This document shows positions 27,074 through 36,372 of a stretch of 64,000 nucleotides of DNA, piece after piece; position 1 is the first letter of the stretch, and the number at the start of each line of letters is the position of its first letter. This DNA is from Deltaproteobacteria bacterium. GTDB lineage: Bacteria > Desulfobacterota > Syntrophobacteria > Syntrophobacterales > Syntrophobacteraceae. Made by a program: the position numbers and the translations under genes. The notes beneath the pieces were generated by a model. The model made no database searches, was not told where the DNA came from, and worked only from the letters and a program-made list of their open reading frames with translations. The stretch is from NCBI GenBank assembly GCA_021780695.1, contig JAJXYD010000027.1, forward strand, positions 28,827-92,826, written 5' to 3'.

Positions 27074-28021
27074 ATGGAAGTGTTTCACGGAATACAAGCC
27101 GTACGGGGCCGGCTAAAAAGACCTGCCATCACAATCGGAAACTTCGATGGAGTCCATAAGGGCCACCAGGCTCTCTTCGAGAAGGTTAGGCAGTGGGCCG
27201 GAAAGCTCGAAGGCCAGTCGGCGGTGGTAACCTTCGACCCTCATCCGCTGGAGGTGGTTTCTCCTCAAAACGCCCCCGCCTTCATCACCAGCCACAGGCT
27301 AAAGATGGAGCTCATTGCAAACTGCGGTATCGACGCCACCATTGTCATACCGTTTAATCATATTTTCTCCCGCATGTCCGCCCGGGAGTTTGTCCAGATC
27401 GCACTGGTTGAAAATATCGGGGCAAAGGCCGTTATCGTGGGCTACGACTACCGCTTCGGCCATTCCCGCGAAGGAGACATCGCCTTTCTAAGACAACTTG
27501 GAGGCGAATACGGCTTTGAAGTCGAGACGGTCACGGGCATAAAGGTAAGCGATACGGTGGTTAGCAGCACCGCTATCCGCCAGATGATCGCCCAGGGGCA
27601 GATACGAGAGGCCAACAAGCTTCTTGGCAGGTTCTTCGAGGTGAGCGGGGAAGTAATCACCGGCCAAAAGCGGGGGATTCGCCTCGGCTTTCCCACGGCA
27701 AACATCCGCATGCCCATCATGGCCTGCCCGCCCAAGGGAGTCTATGTGGTCGAAGCCGAAGTGGAGGGCAAAAGATACGGGGGAGCGGCAAACCTCGGGG
27801 TCAACCCCACTTTCGGACATACCAAACTGGCCCTGGAAGCCCATCTTTTCGATTTCAACCAGGACATCTACGGCAAAACCATTACCATCCGGTTCATCGA
27901 ACGCCTGCGGGAAGAAAAGCGCTTTTCCGGCCCAGAGGAACTGATAGCACAAATCGCAAAAGACGTGGCCAGGGCAAAGAAAATACTGGAAGACATCAAG
28001 GGGTTGGACTTGTCTCGGTAG
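27074..28021 (+). CDS. ribF: Bifunctional riboflavin kinase / FAD synthetase
   Basis: 315-residue RibF that phosphorylates riboflavin to FMN and adenylates it to FAD. The N-terminal nucleotidyltransferase motif is GNFDGVHKGHQ (22-32), with STAIR further on (VVSSTAIRQMI). The C-terminal flavokinase has GFPTANI (about 206-212) and GVNPTF. The gene ends by overlapping the convergent hflX for 26 bp. Confidence 0.93.
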   Translation: MEVFHGIQAVRGRLKRPAITIGNFDGVHKGHQALFEKVRQWAGKLEGQSAVVTFDPHPLEVVSPQNAPAFITSHRLKMELIANCGIDATIVIPFNHIFSRMSAREFVQIALVENIGAKAVIVGYDYRFGHSREGDIAFLRQLGGEYGFEVETVTGIKVSDTVVSSTAIRQMIAQGQIREANKLLGRFFEVSGEVITGQKRGIRLGFPTANIRMPIMACPPKGVYVVEAEVEGKRYGGAANLGVNPTFGHTKLALEAHLFDFNQDIYGKTITIRFIERLREEKRFSGPEELIAQIAKDVARAKKILEDIKGLDLSR

Positions 28022-29672
28022 AGCGGTCTTCCCTTTGAGCCAGTCCCGCTTGTCTTTGCAAAAAACCCGCAATCCGCTCCTCCATGGCCTCAATAAGAGG
28101 ATGGAGCGTACGCGGGTTAACGGCCGAGATGGTTATACCTTCATGCTTTCTTTTTTTGCGCTCGGCAAAATCGGGATCAACCGTGTCGATTTTGTTAAAA
28201 ACCATCAGGGTCGGTTTTTTATCGAGCTCGAGTTGCGAAAGGGTATTTTGTACGGCCTCGATCTGATCTTCAAACCTGGGGTTTCCAATATCGACAATGT
28301 GGAGCAAAAGATCGGCCTCCTGCAACTCCTCGAGCGTGGCGGCAAAGGCGTCGATAAGATCTTTGGGCAGATTTTTTATAAATCCCACCGTATCGGTAAT
28401 AATGACCTCGAAGTCCTTGGGGAATCGGAGCCTGCGGCTGACGGGATCAAGGGTTGCAAACAGCTTGTCCTGGGCCAATACCGAGCTGTGGGTAAGCGCG
28501 TTTAGAAGTGTGGATTTCCCCGCGTTGGTATATCCGACGATGGAAATTACCGGGATTTCTTTTCTTGTCCTTCGCGTTCGCCTGAGAGTTCGCCTTTTGC
28601 CAAGATTTTTGAGGCTGTCTTCGAGCTGGGCTATGCGGTCCTTGATGCGGCGCCTGTTGATCTCCAGAGTCGTCTCGCCGGGCCCCCTGGCGCCTATACC
28701 ACCGGTCAGCCGGGAAAGAGCATCGTCTTTTACGCCAAGCCTTGGCAGAAGGTATTTTAGCTGCGCCATCTCCACCTGAATCTTGCCTTCCCTGCTCTGT
28801 GCGCGCTGCGCGAAAATATCAAGAATCAACTGGGTCCTGTCGACAACCCGTAGTTCGGTGGTATCGGTAATGGCGCGCACCTGCGAGGGGTTTAGTTCCT
28901 GGTCGAAGATGAGTAAATCCACCCCGCACTGAAGGGCTCTAAGGACAATTTCGCTCAGTTTGCCCCGGCCGATGAAATACTTGGGGTTTTTTTGCCGTCT
29001 CATCTGGATCACGGTATCGGCCGCCTCGATTCCCGAGGCTGCGGCAAGCTCGATCAGTTCGGCCATCGACATTTGCGCCGATTCCCTGTCTCCCTGGGCA
29101 ACACTGACCAGTATGGCCCTCTCTTGCCCCTTTTTACCCGCCCAATTGGAGGCCGCGAGGTTTCCTTCGAGTTCGTCTTCGATCGAACGTACAAGGGCGG
29201 GGAAATCGAGGTCCGGGTCATGGCAGGGCATGGGGGCGAGCAGTTGCCAGCCGTTTTCGCCCCTTCGGGTCGAGGGCAGAATATGGGCGACATCGAGCTG
29301 AACGGCCCCCCCGTTTCGATCGACCTCGACAGCGGCTATGCAATCGAGCCTCAGGAAGACCAGATCCATAAGATCTTCTTCGGTAAGGGGTTCGGCCTCA
29401 AGGTGGGTATGAACGAGGCGAAGTCCGCGCAGCCGCTTTCTTCCAGCCCGGTTCTTCGGCAGGTCGGGAATATAGAGAGAGCGGGGACCGCCAACGAGCA
29501 CGGTTTCCACCGCGCCGTCCCGTGCAATGAGAAGTCCAATCTGGCGGCCGGATTCATGGGAGATGTGGGCAAGGTCTCGGGAAAGTTCGGGGGAAATCAC
29601 CTGGGGCGCGGGGATTTTTCTGCGCGAAAGGGCGTCCAGACTTCGTCGGATTCCGGGCTTAAGCCCGGTCAC
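27996..29672 (-). CDS. hflX: GTPase HflX
   Basis: Ribosome-associated GTPase that splits stalled or heat-damaged 70S ribosomes. 558 residues from the GTG at 29672. An N-terminal region of about 180 residues of the long HflX type is followed by the HflX domain (KNPKYFIGRGKL, FDQELNPSQVRAI, GGIGARGPGETTLEI) and a coiled coil. The GTPase has P-loop GYTNAGKST (about 375), DTVGFI and NKID. The annotated GTG has no ribosome-binding site. An in-frame ACG at 29688-29690 lies 7 nt after AGGGAGG and would give the N-terminus MKVIGNVTGLKPG, which fits the family better. Confidence 0.93.
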   Translation of the reverse strand: MTGLKPGIRRSLDALSRRKIPAPQVISPELSRDLAHISHESGRQIGLLIARDGAVETVLVGGPRSLYIPDLPKNRAGRKRLRGLRLVHTHLEAEPLTEEDLMDLVFLRLDCIAAVEVDRNGGAVQLDVAHILPSTRRGENGWQLLAPMPCHDPDLDFPALVRSIEDELEGNLAASNWAGKKGQERAILVSVAQGDRESAQMSMAELIELAAASGIEAADTVIQMRRQKNPKYFIGRGKLSEIVLRALQCGVDLLIFDQELNPSQVRAITDTTELRVVDRTQLILDIFAQRAQSREGKIQVEMAQLKYLLPRLGVKDDALSRLTGGIGARGPGETTLEINRRRIKDRIAQLEDSLKNLGKRRTLRRTRRTRKEIPVISIVGYTNAGKSTLLNALTHSSVLAQDKLFATLDPVSRRLRFPKDFEVIITDTVGFIKNLPKDLIDAFAATLEELQEADLLLHIVDIGNPRFEDQIEAVQNTLSQLELDKKPTLMVFNKIDTVDPDFAERKKRKHEGITISAVNPRTLHPLIEAMEERIAGFLQRQAGLAQREDRSTETSPTP

Positions 29673-29759
29673 GTTTCCAATTACTTTCGTAGGACTTCCT
29701 CCCTTAAGACAACTTTTCCCATAAGGTAAGAACTACCGGCAAATATTGGCTACCGAATT

Positions 29760-31103
29760 CTATTCGGCCACGGCGAGATTTTCAAACCGGGTGTAGGTAT
29801 TAATATAGGCAAGCTTTACGGTCTCGCCGGCAGGCCCGTTTCTCTGCTTACCGATAATAATTTCGGCAACTCCGGGCTCCTTGCACGCCGCCTTGGAGTA
29901 GACCTCATCGCGGTAGATGAAGGCTATGACATCCGCGTCCTGCTCAATGGCGCCCGATTCGCGCAGATCGCTCAGCATCGGCCTTTTATCGGTTCGCTCT
30001 TCCACTTTTCTGTTCAGCTGGGCAAGGGCTATAACGGGAATGTCGAGTTCCTTGGCCAGGCCTTTAAGAGAGCGGGAGATTTCGGATATCTCCTGTTCCC
30101 TTCTCTCAACGCTTCGGCCCCTCATGAGCTGAAGATAATCGACCACGATAAGTCCCAGGCCCTGGTCGGCCATCATTCTGCGGGCCTTGGCCCTTAGCTC
30201 CAGAGTCGAAATACCCGGCGTATCGTCGATATAGATGGGCACGTCCATGTAGAGCCCCGCGGCCTGGAGCAATTTACCGCATTCCTGCCTGCTCAGAAAA
30301 CCGGTGCGGATCTTGTGGGAATCCACCCTTGCCTCGGAGCACAGAAGCCGCATCGCAAGCTGTTCCTTGCTCATTTCCAGGGAGAAAAATCCCACGGGAA
30401 CACCGGCTTCCATCGCCGCGTTACGGGTAATGCAAAGGCCCAGGGCGGTCTTGCCCATGCTCGGTCTTGCGGCCAGAATGATAAGATCCGATTTTTGAAA
30501 ACCCGCCGTGAGCTTATCGAGGTCCCTGTAGCCGCTTGTTACTCCGGTAACCGATTCCCGGTACTCCTGGTAGCGCTCGATGGACTCGATGTTTTTCTTT
30601 ATGACTTCCTTAAGGGGAAAATAGGAATTTCTTATCCTTCGCTCCGCGACCTTAAAGATCGCGGCTTCGGCGGCGTCAAGGACTTCCTCCGAGCTTTTTC
30701 CGCCGCCGTAGGCAAAGGAGAGGATTTCATTGGCGGTCTGGATGAGCCTGCGAAGCACGGCCTTTTCGCTTACGATTTTTGCGTAGGCCCCAACGTTTGA
30801 GGAGGCAGGCATCGCATCGATAAGGGTAGCAAGATAGCTTGCTCCTCCAACGCCTTCGAGCTGTTTTCGGTTATCAAGCAGGTTGGTAACCGTAAGGATA
30901 TCAATAGGTTCGTTTTTTTCGAACAGATCCTGGAACGCGGTAAAGATTATCCGGTGGGATTCCTTGTAGAATTCGTCGCCCTTTAAAATCTCCAGAGCCG
31001 CGGGCAAGCCGGAGCTATCCACCATAATGCCCCCCAGCAGAGATTGTTCCGCTTCGATCTGCTGGGGAGGTATTTTTCGTAGTTCGGCTGAAAGCTCCTC
31101 CAT
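29760..31103 (-). CDS. dnaB: Replicative DNA helicase DnaB
   Basis: 447-residue hexameric helicase of the replication fork. The N-terminal primase-binding domain starts with PPQQIEAEQSLLGGIM. The RecA-like motor has Walker A ARPSMGKTAL (about residue 212), the FSLEMS block, Walker B LIVVDYLQLM, and a C-terminal KQRNGPAGETVKL. No intein interrupts it. It begins 3 nt after rplI in the rpsF-rpsR-DUF2232-rplI-dnaB operon. Confidence 0.95.
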   Translation of the reverse strand: MEELSAELRKIPPQQIEAEQSLLGGIMVDSSGLPAALEILKGDEFYKESHRIIFTAFQDLFEKNEPIDILTVTNLLDNRKQLEGVGGASYLATLIDAMPASSNVGAYAKIVSEKAVLRRLIQTANEILSFAYGGGKSSEEVLDAAEAAIFKVAERRIRNSYFPLKEVIKKNIESIERYQEYRESVTGVTSGYRDLDKLTAGFQKSDLIILAARPSMGKTALGLCITRNAAMEAGVPVGFFSLEMSKEQLAMRLLCSEARVDSHKIRTGFLSRQECGKLLQAAGLYMDVPIYIDDTPGISTLELRAKARRMMADQGLGLIVVDYLQLMRGRSVERREQEISEISRSLKGLAKELDIPVIALAQLNRKVEERTDKRPMLSDLRESGAIEQDADVIAFIYRDEVYSKAACKEPGVAEIIIGKQRNGPAGETVKLAYINTYTRFENLAVAE

Positions 31104-31106
31104 AAA

Positions 31107-31553
31107 CTACTCTTCTTTTTCGATCACCACCCGAATGGTTGCCGTGACCTCCGGGCCTACACGCAAGACAACGCTATGTTCGCCGAGCTGTTTGATGGGT
31201 TGTTCGAGCAAGATGCTTTTCCGCTCCAGGTCAAATCCCATGCTTTCAAGGGCCTTACCGACATCGGCGGAGTTTACCGAACCGTAGAGCTTATCATCCT
31301 CGGAGACCTTGCGGCTCATCGAGACAGTAATGGAATTGAGCTTTTCGGCAAAAGAGAGCATCTCCTGGCGCTGTAATTGACGCTTTTGCGCTAAGAGGCG
31401 CTTCTTGTGCTCGAGTTCCTTAACGTTTTTCCCGGTCGCTTCCATGGCAAGGCTTTTCGGGAAAAGAAAATTGCGGGCATATCCCGGCGCCACATTGACC
31501 AGATCGCCGATCTGCCCGATCTGCTCGACTGTTTCGGTTAAAATCACTTTCAT
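31107..31553 (-). CDS. rplI: 50S ribosomal protein bL9
   Basis: 148 residues with the bL9 N-terminal signature (KVILTETVEQIGQIGDLVNV, GYARNFLFPKSLA), a long connecting helix and a C-terminal rRNA-binding domain. AGAGGAG precedes the ATG. Fourth gene of the ribosomal-replication operon. Confidence 0.95.
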   Translation of the reverse strand: MKVILTETVEQIGQIGDLVNVAPGYARNFLFPKSLAMEATGKNVKELEHKKRLLAQKRQLQRQEMLSFAEKLNSITVSMSRKVSEDDKLYGSVNSADVGKALESMGFDLERKSILLEQPIKQLGEHSVVLRVGPEVTATIRVVIEKEE

Positions 31554-31621
31554 CTCGCAACTCCTCTAAGATGAGCCAAAGAGCCCATTTACCTTCCAAA
31601 TAAGCCAATGCTAAAGCAAGC

Positions 31622-32563
31622 TCAAGCCTGCTTGTTAAGCTTTCGAAAATCGAACCATACGTCAAAGAGCCCCAGGGCCGCAACACCAATTCGGGTGCCC
31701 GCGGTCAAAAAAAGCAGACCGTACATCAATGCCCTGACGAAAAGCGGCATTTTCGATCTTTTAAAATAGAAGGCCGCAATGGAGATCCCCTGGAAGAAAT
31801 AGATCGTCCCCACGACGCGTATCAGATTGCTTCCAACCAGGTTCAAGCCGCTCCAAGGCACAACGAGCATAAACCCGCTCGCAATGGCACCCCACACAAG
31901 GTGTTCGGGGCTCTTCCACAAAGACAGATCCTGGCGGCTGCAGAGCTGGGGCGCGCTCTCGCCGCAATATCTGCGGCAGATCAGCAAATTGAGCCAGGAG
32001 GTGAGCAAAGTGCAGGATACGAACATTCCGGGCAGCAGAAGAACCACCTGCGGGACCATGCCGAGCAGGCTCTTTTTCAGCTCTTCGGTCTTGGCAGGAC
32101 TACCGGCGCTAATCTGCTTCATAACCTGCTCGATCAACCCCCGCATATCCCGCTCGATCAGGTGAACCAATTGCCCTTTTGTCTGTATATAGGCCAAAAG
32201 GGCAAAGACGGCGGTGACGCCGATCACCAGAAGGCTCGACAGGGCGACCGTCTTTTCAGCAGACCAGAGCCTGGCACACCCATAGCCAATCAGGGCGCCC
32301 ATCGCGATAAGCAGCAGATAGGGACCCAAGTCGGGGAGGCTAACCTTAAAGAGAAGGGCTGCGCCTAAAAAAGCCGAGCAGGCGGGCACGGCCCACGCTC
32401 TGGAGCCGACCCGCCTCAAAACCGCAAGAGCCGGCGGCGCCGGGGTAAAAATTATAAAAAGACCCGAAAGAAAAAGCGCAACCGTCAGCACGGTCAAAAT
32501 GATAAATTCTTTGATATCCCCGCCCGGAGGCCGGACGGGCAAATCTTCCCGGATCTCATTCAT
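31622..32563 (-). CDS. DUF2232 (YybS-like) integral membrane protein
   Basis: 313 residues with about eight hydrophobic helices, starting after a short cytosolic N-terminus (IKEFIILTVLTVALFLSGLFIIF). Its place between rpsR and rplI is typical for DUF2232 proteins in deltaproteobacteria and for YybS in firmicutes. No enzymatic motif is visible. It may be an ECF-transporter-like or assembly protein; the function is unknown. It starts 19 nt after rpsR. Confidence 0.78.
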   Translation of the reverse strand: MNEIREDLPVRPPGGDIKEFIILTVLTVALFLSGLFIIFTPAPPALAVLRRVGSRAWAVPACSAFLGAALLFKVSLPDLGPYLLLIAMGALIGYGCARLWSAEKTVALSSLLVIGVTAVFALLAYIQTKGQLVHLIERDMRGLIEQVMKQISAGSPAKTEELKKSLLGMVPQVVLLLPGMFVSCTLLTSWLNLLICRRYCGESAPQLCSRQDLSLWKSPEHLVWGAIASGFMLVVPWSGLNLVGSNLIRVVGTIYFFQGISIAAFYFKRSKMPLFVRALMYGLLFLTAGTRIGVAALGLFDVWFDFRKLNKQA

Positions 32564-32582
32564 TTCAAGCAGCGTTTCACAA

Positions 32583-32831
32583 CTATAGCATGTGCGTTAC
32601 GGTGTAAGGCAGAAGAGCGATCTGACGCGCCCTTTTAATGGCAAGCGTCAACTCCCTCTGATGCTTTGCGCAATTGCCCGAAATTCTTCTTGGCACTATT
32701 TTGCCGCGTTCGGTTACAAAGTAGCGAAGCGTCTTAGCATCTTTATAGTCGATCTTCAGGTCGGAATCCACACAGAAACGGCAGATCTTTCGCCGCGCAA
32801 ATGTGCGCCTTTTACGCCTGACGTTATTCAT
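32583..32831 (-). CDS. rpsR: 30S ribosomal protein bS18
   Basis: 82 residues. The core is typical ([43 protein letters not shown]). The N-terminus has RKICRFC plus a further Cys, the zinc-binding (C+) form of bS18. Second gene of the operon, partner of bS6. Confidence 0.95.
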   Translation of the reverse strand: MNNVRRKRRTFARRKICRFCVDSDLKIDYKDAKTLRYFVTERGKIVPRRISGNCAKHQRELTLAIKRARQIALLPYTVTHML

Positions 32832-32870
32832 AATTGGGCTCTCTTTCCATATCGTATAAGGTTTAGAATC

Positions 32871-33311
32871 TTATTCGTCTTCCAGGCTTTCTTCCTGAAA
32901 CCCTTCGGCATCCTCGCTCAGTTCTTCATGGTCGCCGCCAAGCTTTGCTCCAGCTTCTTCCTCTTCGGTATAGAGGGCGGCCGCCCGGGCTGCCTGACGC
33001 TCTTTTTCCTTTTCCGGATCGAAGCGTTCATCGAGCAGAACGGTTATGAACTTCAGGATGCGTTCATCGATGCGAAGGTTACGTTCCAGCTCGGCAACGA
33101 GCTGAGAGCCGCCTGCGTATTCCATCAGAACGTAGAGGCCGCGCGTGCGCTTGCCAATGGCATAGGCAAGCTTTCTTTTGCCCCACGGCGCATAGGTGAG
33201 GACCTCGCCGCCATTGGAGGTAACGATGGACTGGATTTTAGCATCCAGCACCGAGTTTGCTTCCTCAGGCAGTTCGGGGTCAACGATAAAAAAGGTCTCG
33301 TATTTACGCAT
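32871..33311 (-). CDS. rpsF: 30S ribosomal protein bS6
   Basis: 146 residues, longer than the usual 95-135 because of an acidic Glu/Asp-rich C-terminal tail. The conserved part reads MRKYETFFIVDPELPEE, then WGKRKLAYAIGKRTRGLYVLMEY. AAAGGAG lies before the ATG. First gene of the rpsF-rpsR-DUF2232-rplI-dnaB operon. Confidence 0.95.
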   Translation of the reverse strand: MRKYETFFIVDPELPEEANSVLDAKIQSIVTSNGGEVLTYAPWGKRKLAYAIGKRTRGLYVLMEYAGGSQLVAELERNLRIDERILKFITVLLDERFDPEKEKERQAARAAALYTEEEEAGAKLGGDHEELSEDAEGFQEESLEDE

Positions 33312-33383
33312 TTAATCTCCTTTCGGCTTTAACTAGCCCCTTCACCAAGGAAGGAGCAAGGAGCCCTAACGGGTAAAAGCGCT

Positions 33384-33412
33384 CTTTTAGCAGTTTTATA
33401 CGGATTGGTCAA
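33384..33412 (-). promoter_or_regulatory. Possible sigma-70 promoter of the rpsF operon
   Basis: On the minus strand TTGACC (33412-33407) and TAAAAG (33389-33384) are 17 nt apart, about 70 nt before rpsF. The -35 box is good, the -10 box is weak. Confidence 0.35.
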
Positions 33413-33481
33413 CGGAAGTTTGCACAGTTAAAAATCGGTTCCTTCCACCAACAACCCAAGGTATTTTGGACCCGTTCCATG

Positions 33482-33487
33482 TATAAT
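33482..33487 (+). promoter_or_regulatory. Possible -10 box of ald
   Basis: A perfect TATAAT stands 40 nt before the ald ATG, but no -35 box at the right distance is evident. Confidence 0.3.
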
Positions 33488-33526
33488 AAGAGAAAAAAAC
33501 GATTTTTCCACCAGGAGGCTATCACT

Positions 33527-34660
33527 ATGAGAATCGGCTGTCCCAAGGAAATCAAGAGCCAGGAGTTTAGGGTCGGACTTATTCCCGCCACGGTAAAGGC
33601 TTACGTGCACAAGGGCCACCAGGTATTGGTCGAAAAAGGGGCGGGTCTTGGATCGGGGATAGCCGATGAGCATTACGAGCACGCCGGAGCGCGCATTGTG
33701 GAATCAGCTCAGGAGGTGTGGCAAAACTCGGAGATGATCGTCAAGGTAAAGGAGCCTCTTGAACAGGAATACGATTTCATGAGGGGTTCTCAGCTCCTCT
33801 ACACCTATTTTCACTTCGCGGCCAACGAAAAGCTCACCCTAGCCTGCCTTGAGAAGAAAATATCGGCTCTAGCCTACGAGACGGTCCAGGAAAAAGACGG
33901 CTCGCTGCCTCTTCTAAAACCGATGAGCGAGGTAGCCGGCAGAATGGCCCCCCTCATGGGCGCCTTCTATCTTGGAAAAATATTTGGCGGCAGGGGCCTG
34001 CTTCCGACCGGGGTGCCCGGGGTAGCTCCGGCAAACGTTCTGATCATAGGCGGGGGCACGGTTGGGAGCAATGCGGCCAAGGTTGCCGCCGGATTTGGTG
34101 CAAGAGTTACTTTACTCGATATTAATCTCGACACCCTCGAGCACCTTGGAAACATTTTACCCGGGAACGTCTCTCCTATTTTCGCCGACGCCTACACTCT
34201 CGATAAGGCCTTAAGAGAAGCCGATATTGTAATCGGCGCCGTACTGGTTACCGGCGCCAGGGCTCCCAAGGTGATAAAACGCGAACACCTCGGCATCATG
34301 AAGCCCGGATCGGTTATCGTCGACGTTGCCATTGACCAGGGCGGCTGTGTGGAGACCTCCAGGCCAACAACTCACGGAGATCCTGTCTATGTGGTAGACG
34401 AGGTGGTCCATTACTGCGTGGCCAATATGCCCGGGGCCTATGCCAGAAGCTCCACCTTCGCTCTAAACAACCGCACGGGCAAATACGGGCTCCTGCTGGC
34501 CGATCTGGGTCTTTCGAAGGCCTGTTTGAGCGAGCCGGCGTTGTTAAAGGGGCTCAATATCCATAACGGTTATGTAACCTTTAAGCCCGTTGCGGAGGCC
34601 TTTGGTTTGCAGAGCTTTTACAGGCCCGCACCCGAGTGTTTGGCAGGCAAAGGCGAATAG
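33527..34660 (+). CDS. ald: Alanine dehydrogenase
   Basis: 377-residue NAD-dependent enzyme for reversible oxidative deamination of L-alanine. Substrate and catalytic residues fit the family numbering exactly: R15, K75 (VKVKEP) and H96 (YFHFA). The NAD loop is IIGGGTVGSNAAK (about 174-186). The start is the ATG after AGGAGG; an upstream ATG in the same frame encodes a lysine-rich stretch that does not belong to the family. A membrane transhydrogenase is excluded by length. Confidence 0.95.
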   Translation: MRIGCPKEIKSQEFRVGLIPATVKAYVHKGHQVLVEKGAGLGSGIADEHYEHAGARIVESAQEVWQNSEMIVKVKEPLEQEYDFMRGSQLLYTYFHFAANEKLTLACLEKKISALAYETVQEKDGSLPLLKPMSEVAGRMAPLMGAFYLGKIFGGRGLLPTGVPGVAPANVLIIGGGTVGSNAAKVAAGFGARVTLLDINLDTLEHLGNILPGNVSPIFADAYTLDKALREADIVIGAVLVTGARAPKVIKREHLGIMKPGSVIVDVAIDQGGCVETSRPTTHGDPVYVVDEVVHYCVANMPGAYARSSTFALNNRTGKYGLLLADLGLSKACLSEPALLKGLNIHNGYVTFKPVAEAFGLQSFYRPAPECLAGKGE

Positions 34661-34836
34661 AAACAAGAGCGAATCCCGCTTTCCGGATTTATCGCTTGCC
34701 TGGAATTTTTGATTGCTATAGGATATTGTTACACAATAAACTTTCCAATCAATATGATCTTTTGTGATTACGTGTTGTTAAGGGTGTTACCCCCTGGCGG
34801 CCTCATTCATCCTTTTCTCAAAAAGGGCTGGATAGC

Positions 34837-35673
34837 GTGAGCATGTTTACGTCCAACCGCATTAGCCGTATCAATAACACAATCGACAGCCATATCTATG
34901 CCTGGTCCTCGGTGCCCTCTTTTGCTCCAATGGCCGAGATCTTGAGCAACTCCCGCGATATCCTGATCGAAAAGCTTCTGGAGTTGACCTCGCAGCGAGA
35001 CAACACTGCGGAAAGTGTGCGTTTGTTTCTCATAAATTTTGCCCTCGAGCGGATGGCGGGAAAAATCACCTCGGAACATTTCACGATTTTCAGGGATGTG
35101 GAGACCGTCGAGGTTATCCTTGAGGATTCCTATGGAATCAAATGCCGCCCGGATAGAGACGACATACTCATTCCGCATCAAAATGAGGCCTTAAAGATTG
35201 TGATTCAGTGCCTTTTCTACCGGGCAAAAGCCGCGGATGAAAAGGACATGCTCTGTTTTCTCCACATGTTTTCGCGGACAAAGCCCGAGAGCCGTCCGGA
35301 CCAGGACAGGACCATGCGCTTGCGCTCGATGATCTGGTTTATCTACCTTGCCATCGAAATCATTAAGACCGAACGGGGCGTGTGCACGAAGGGGCTTGAG
35401 TATTTCAGGGAAAAATTCAGGCAATTGCTGGATTGCACCATTGAGGGAACTATCATAGACGAAGAATCCAGATTCCCAGGATTTGAGGAAGGCAAATGGG
35501 AAAAGACCCTGTTTGGGTGGCTTCAGGGCGAGGACCGCAGGGAATTCGCCGTAAAGCTCAAACGGCAGTTCAACATGGAAAACAGGCTTGAACATGTCAA
35601 CAGGTGCCTTTTGGCCGATCACAGAAGGTGCATACTCGTGCAGGTAATGGCGGCCTTTTGCAAACAGCCCTGA
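34837..35673 (+). CDS. Hypothetical protein
   Basis: 278 residues from a GTG (an ATG lies two codons later), with AAAGGG upstream. The protein is mostly helical and charged, with no signal peptide, transmembrane helix or recognised motif. Parts such as MAGKITSEHFTIFRDVETVEVILEDSYG and the Cys/His scatter give no family. It is followed 55 nt later by a second unknown gene on the same strand; both likely form a unit leading to pgpA. Confidence 0.6.
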   Translation: MSMFTSNRISRINNTIDSHIYAWSSVPSFAPMAEILSNSRDILIEKLLELTSQRDNTAESVRLFLINFALERMAGKITSEHFTIFRDVETVEVILEDSYGIKCRPDRDDILIPHQNEALKIVIQCLFYRAKAADEKDMLCFLHMFSRTKPESRPDQDRTMRLRSMIWFIYLAIEIIKTERGVCTKGLEYFREKFRQLLDCTIEGTIIDEESRFPGFEEGKWEKTLFGWLQGEDRREFAVKLKRQFNMENRLEHVNRCLLADHRRCILVQVMAAFCKQP

Positions 35674-35728
35674 CCCGTTGAGGATTGGTTTTTTTGGCCA
35701 ATGCGGTTTTGTCCCATGGGAGAGCGAT

Positions 35729-36361
35729 GTGAATCCCGACACATTATTTGAAAAATTTCCCGACATATTGCTGTCCAATTTTCGAAAGCAAATGCTGTTG
35801 GGAATAGTTCCCGCCGATTTGGTGGAACAGGTTTTAAAACCTCTTTTCTCCGATTTTCACGGAATCATGCTGGAGCTTCCAGCAGACGTGCGGACTGATT
35901 TGGAAAATATCCTTAGAATTTATCCGGAGGTTGGCCAACGCTATAAAGTGTACATAAAACCTCCCGTGGCCGAGTCCTTGCGCGGCCTTGCACGCTACCG
36001 GCAAGAGGTGGGCCGTGGCAGCGGCGAGGTGAGGGAAGTATTCGACATAGCCGCTCAAAATCAAATGGACTTTAAAACCACAAAGACTATGGCGGGGTCC
36101 TTTGCAAACGAGGGGCAGGGATTTTTAACAACCGACAGGGGCAACCCCGTCTATATCGAATTTAGCCTATCGGAGGCCAAGGACCTTGTCCGCTTCGAAT
36201 ACAAACCGCCCCGGACGGGCATAGATATTTACATCGGGGGGATTTTCGCCCTGTCTCTTGCTCCCACGAAACCCAGGGGCGAGATATCCGTGGAGAGCCT
36301 TTTGGAAATATTTGAGAAATGTGGTTCGCAAGTCGAAATAGAAATCATCGAAAAGACCTGA
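35729..36361 (+). CDS. Hypothetical protein
   Basis: 210 residues from the GTG at 35729, preceded by GGGAGAG; a TTG at 35678 in the same frame would start 5 nt after the previous stop. No motif is recognised. The N-terminal half is helical (FEKFPDILLSNFRKQMLLGIV) and the C-terminal half seems mixed alpha/beta (NPVYIEFSLSEAKDLVRFEYKPP, DIYIGGIFALSLAPTKPRG). It ends 11 nt before pgpA, so the two are probably co-transcribed. Confidence 0.6.
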   Translation: MNPDTLFEKFPDILLSNFRKQMLLGIVPADLVEQVLKPLFSDFHGIMLELPADVRTDLENILRIYPEVGQRYKVYIKPPVAESLRGLARYRQEVGRGSGEVREVFDIAAQNQMDFKTTKTMAGSFANEGQGFLTTDRGNPVYIEFSLSEAKDLVRFEYKPPRTGIDIYIGGIFALSLAPTKPRGEISVESLLEIFEKCGSQVEIEIIEKT

Positions 36362-36372
36362 GTCATCGCCTT

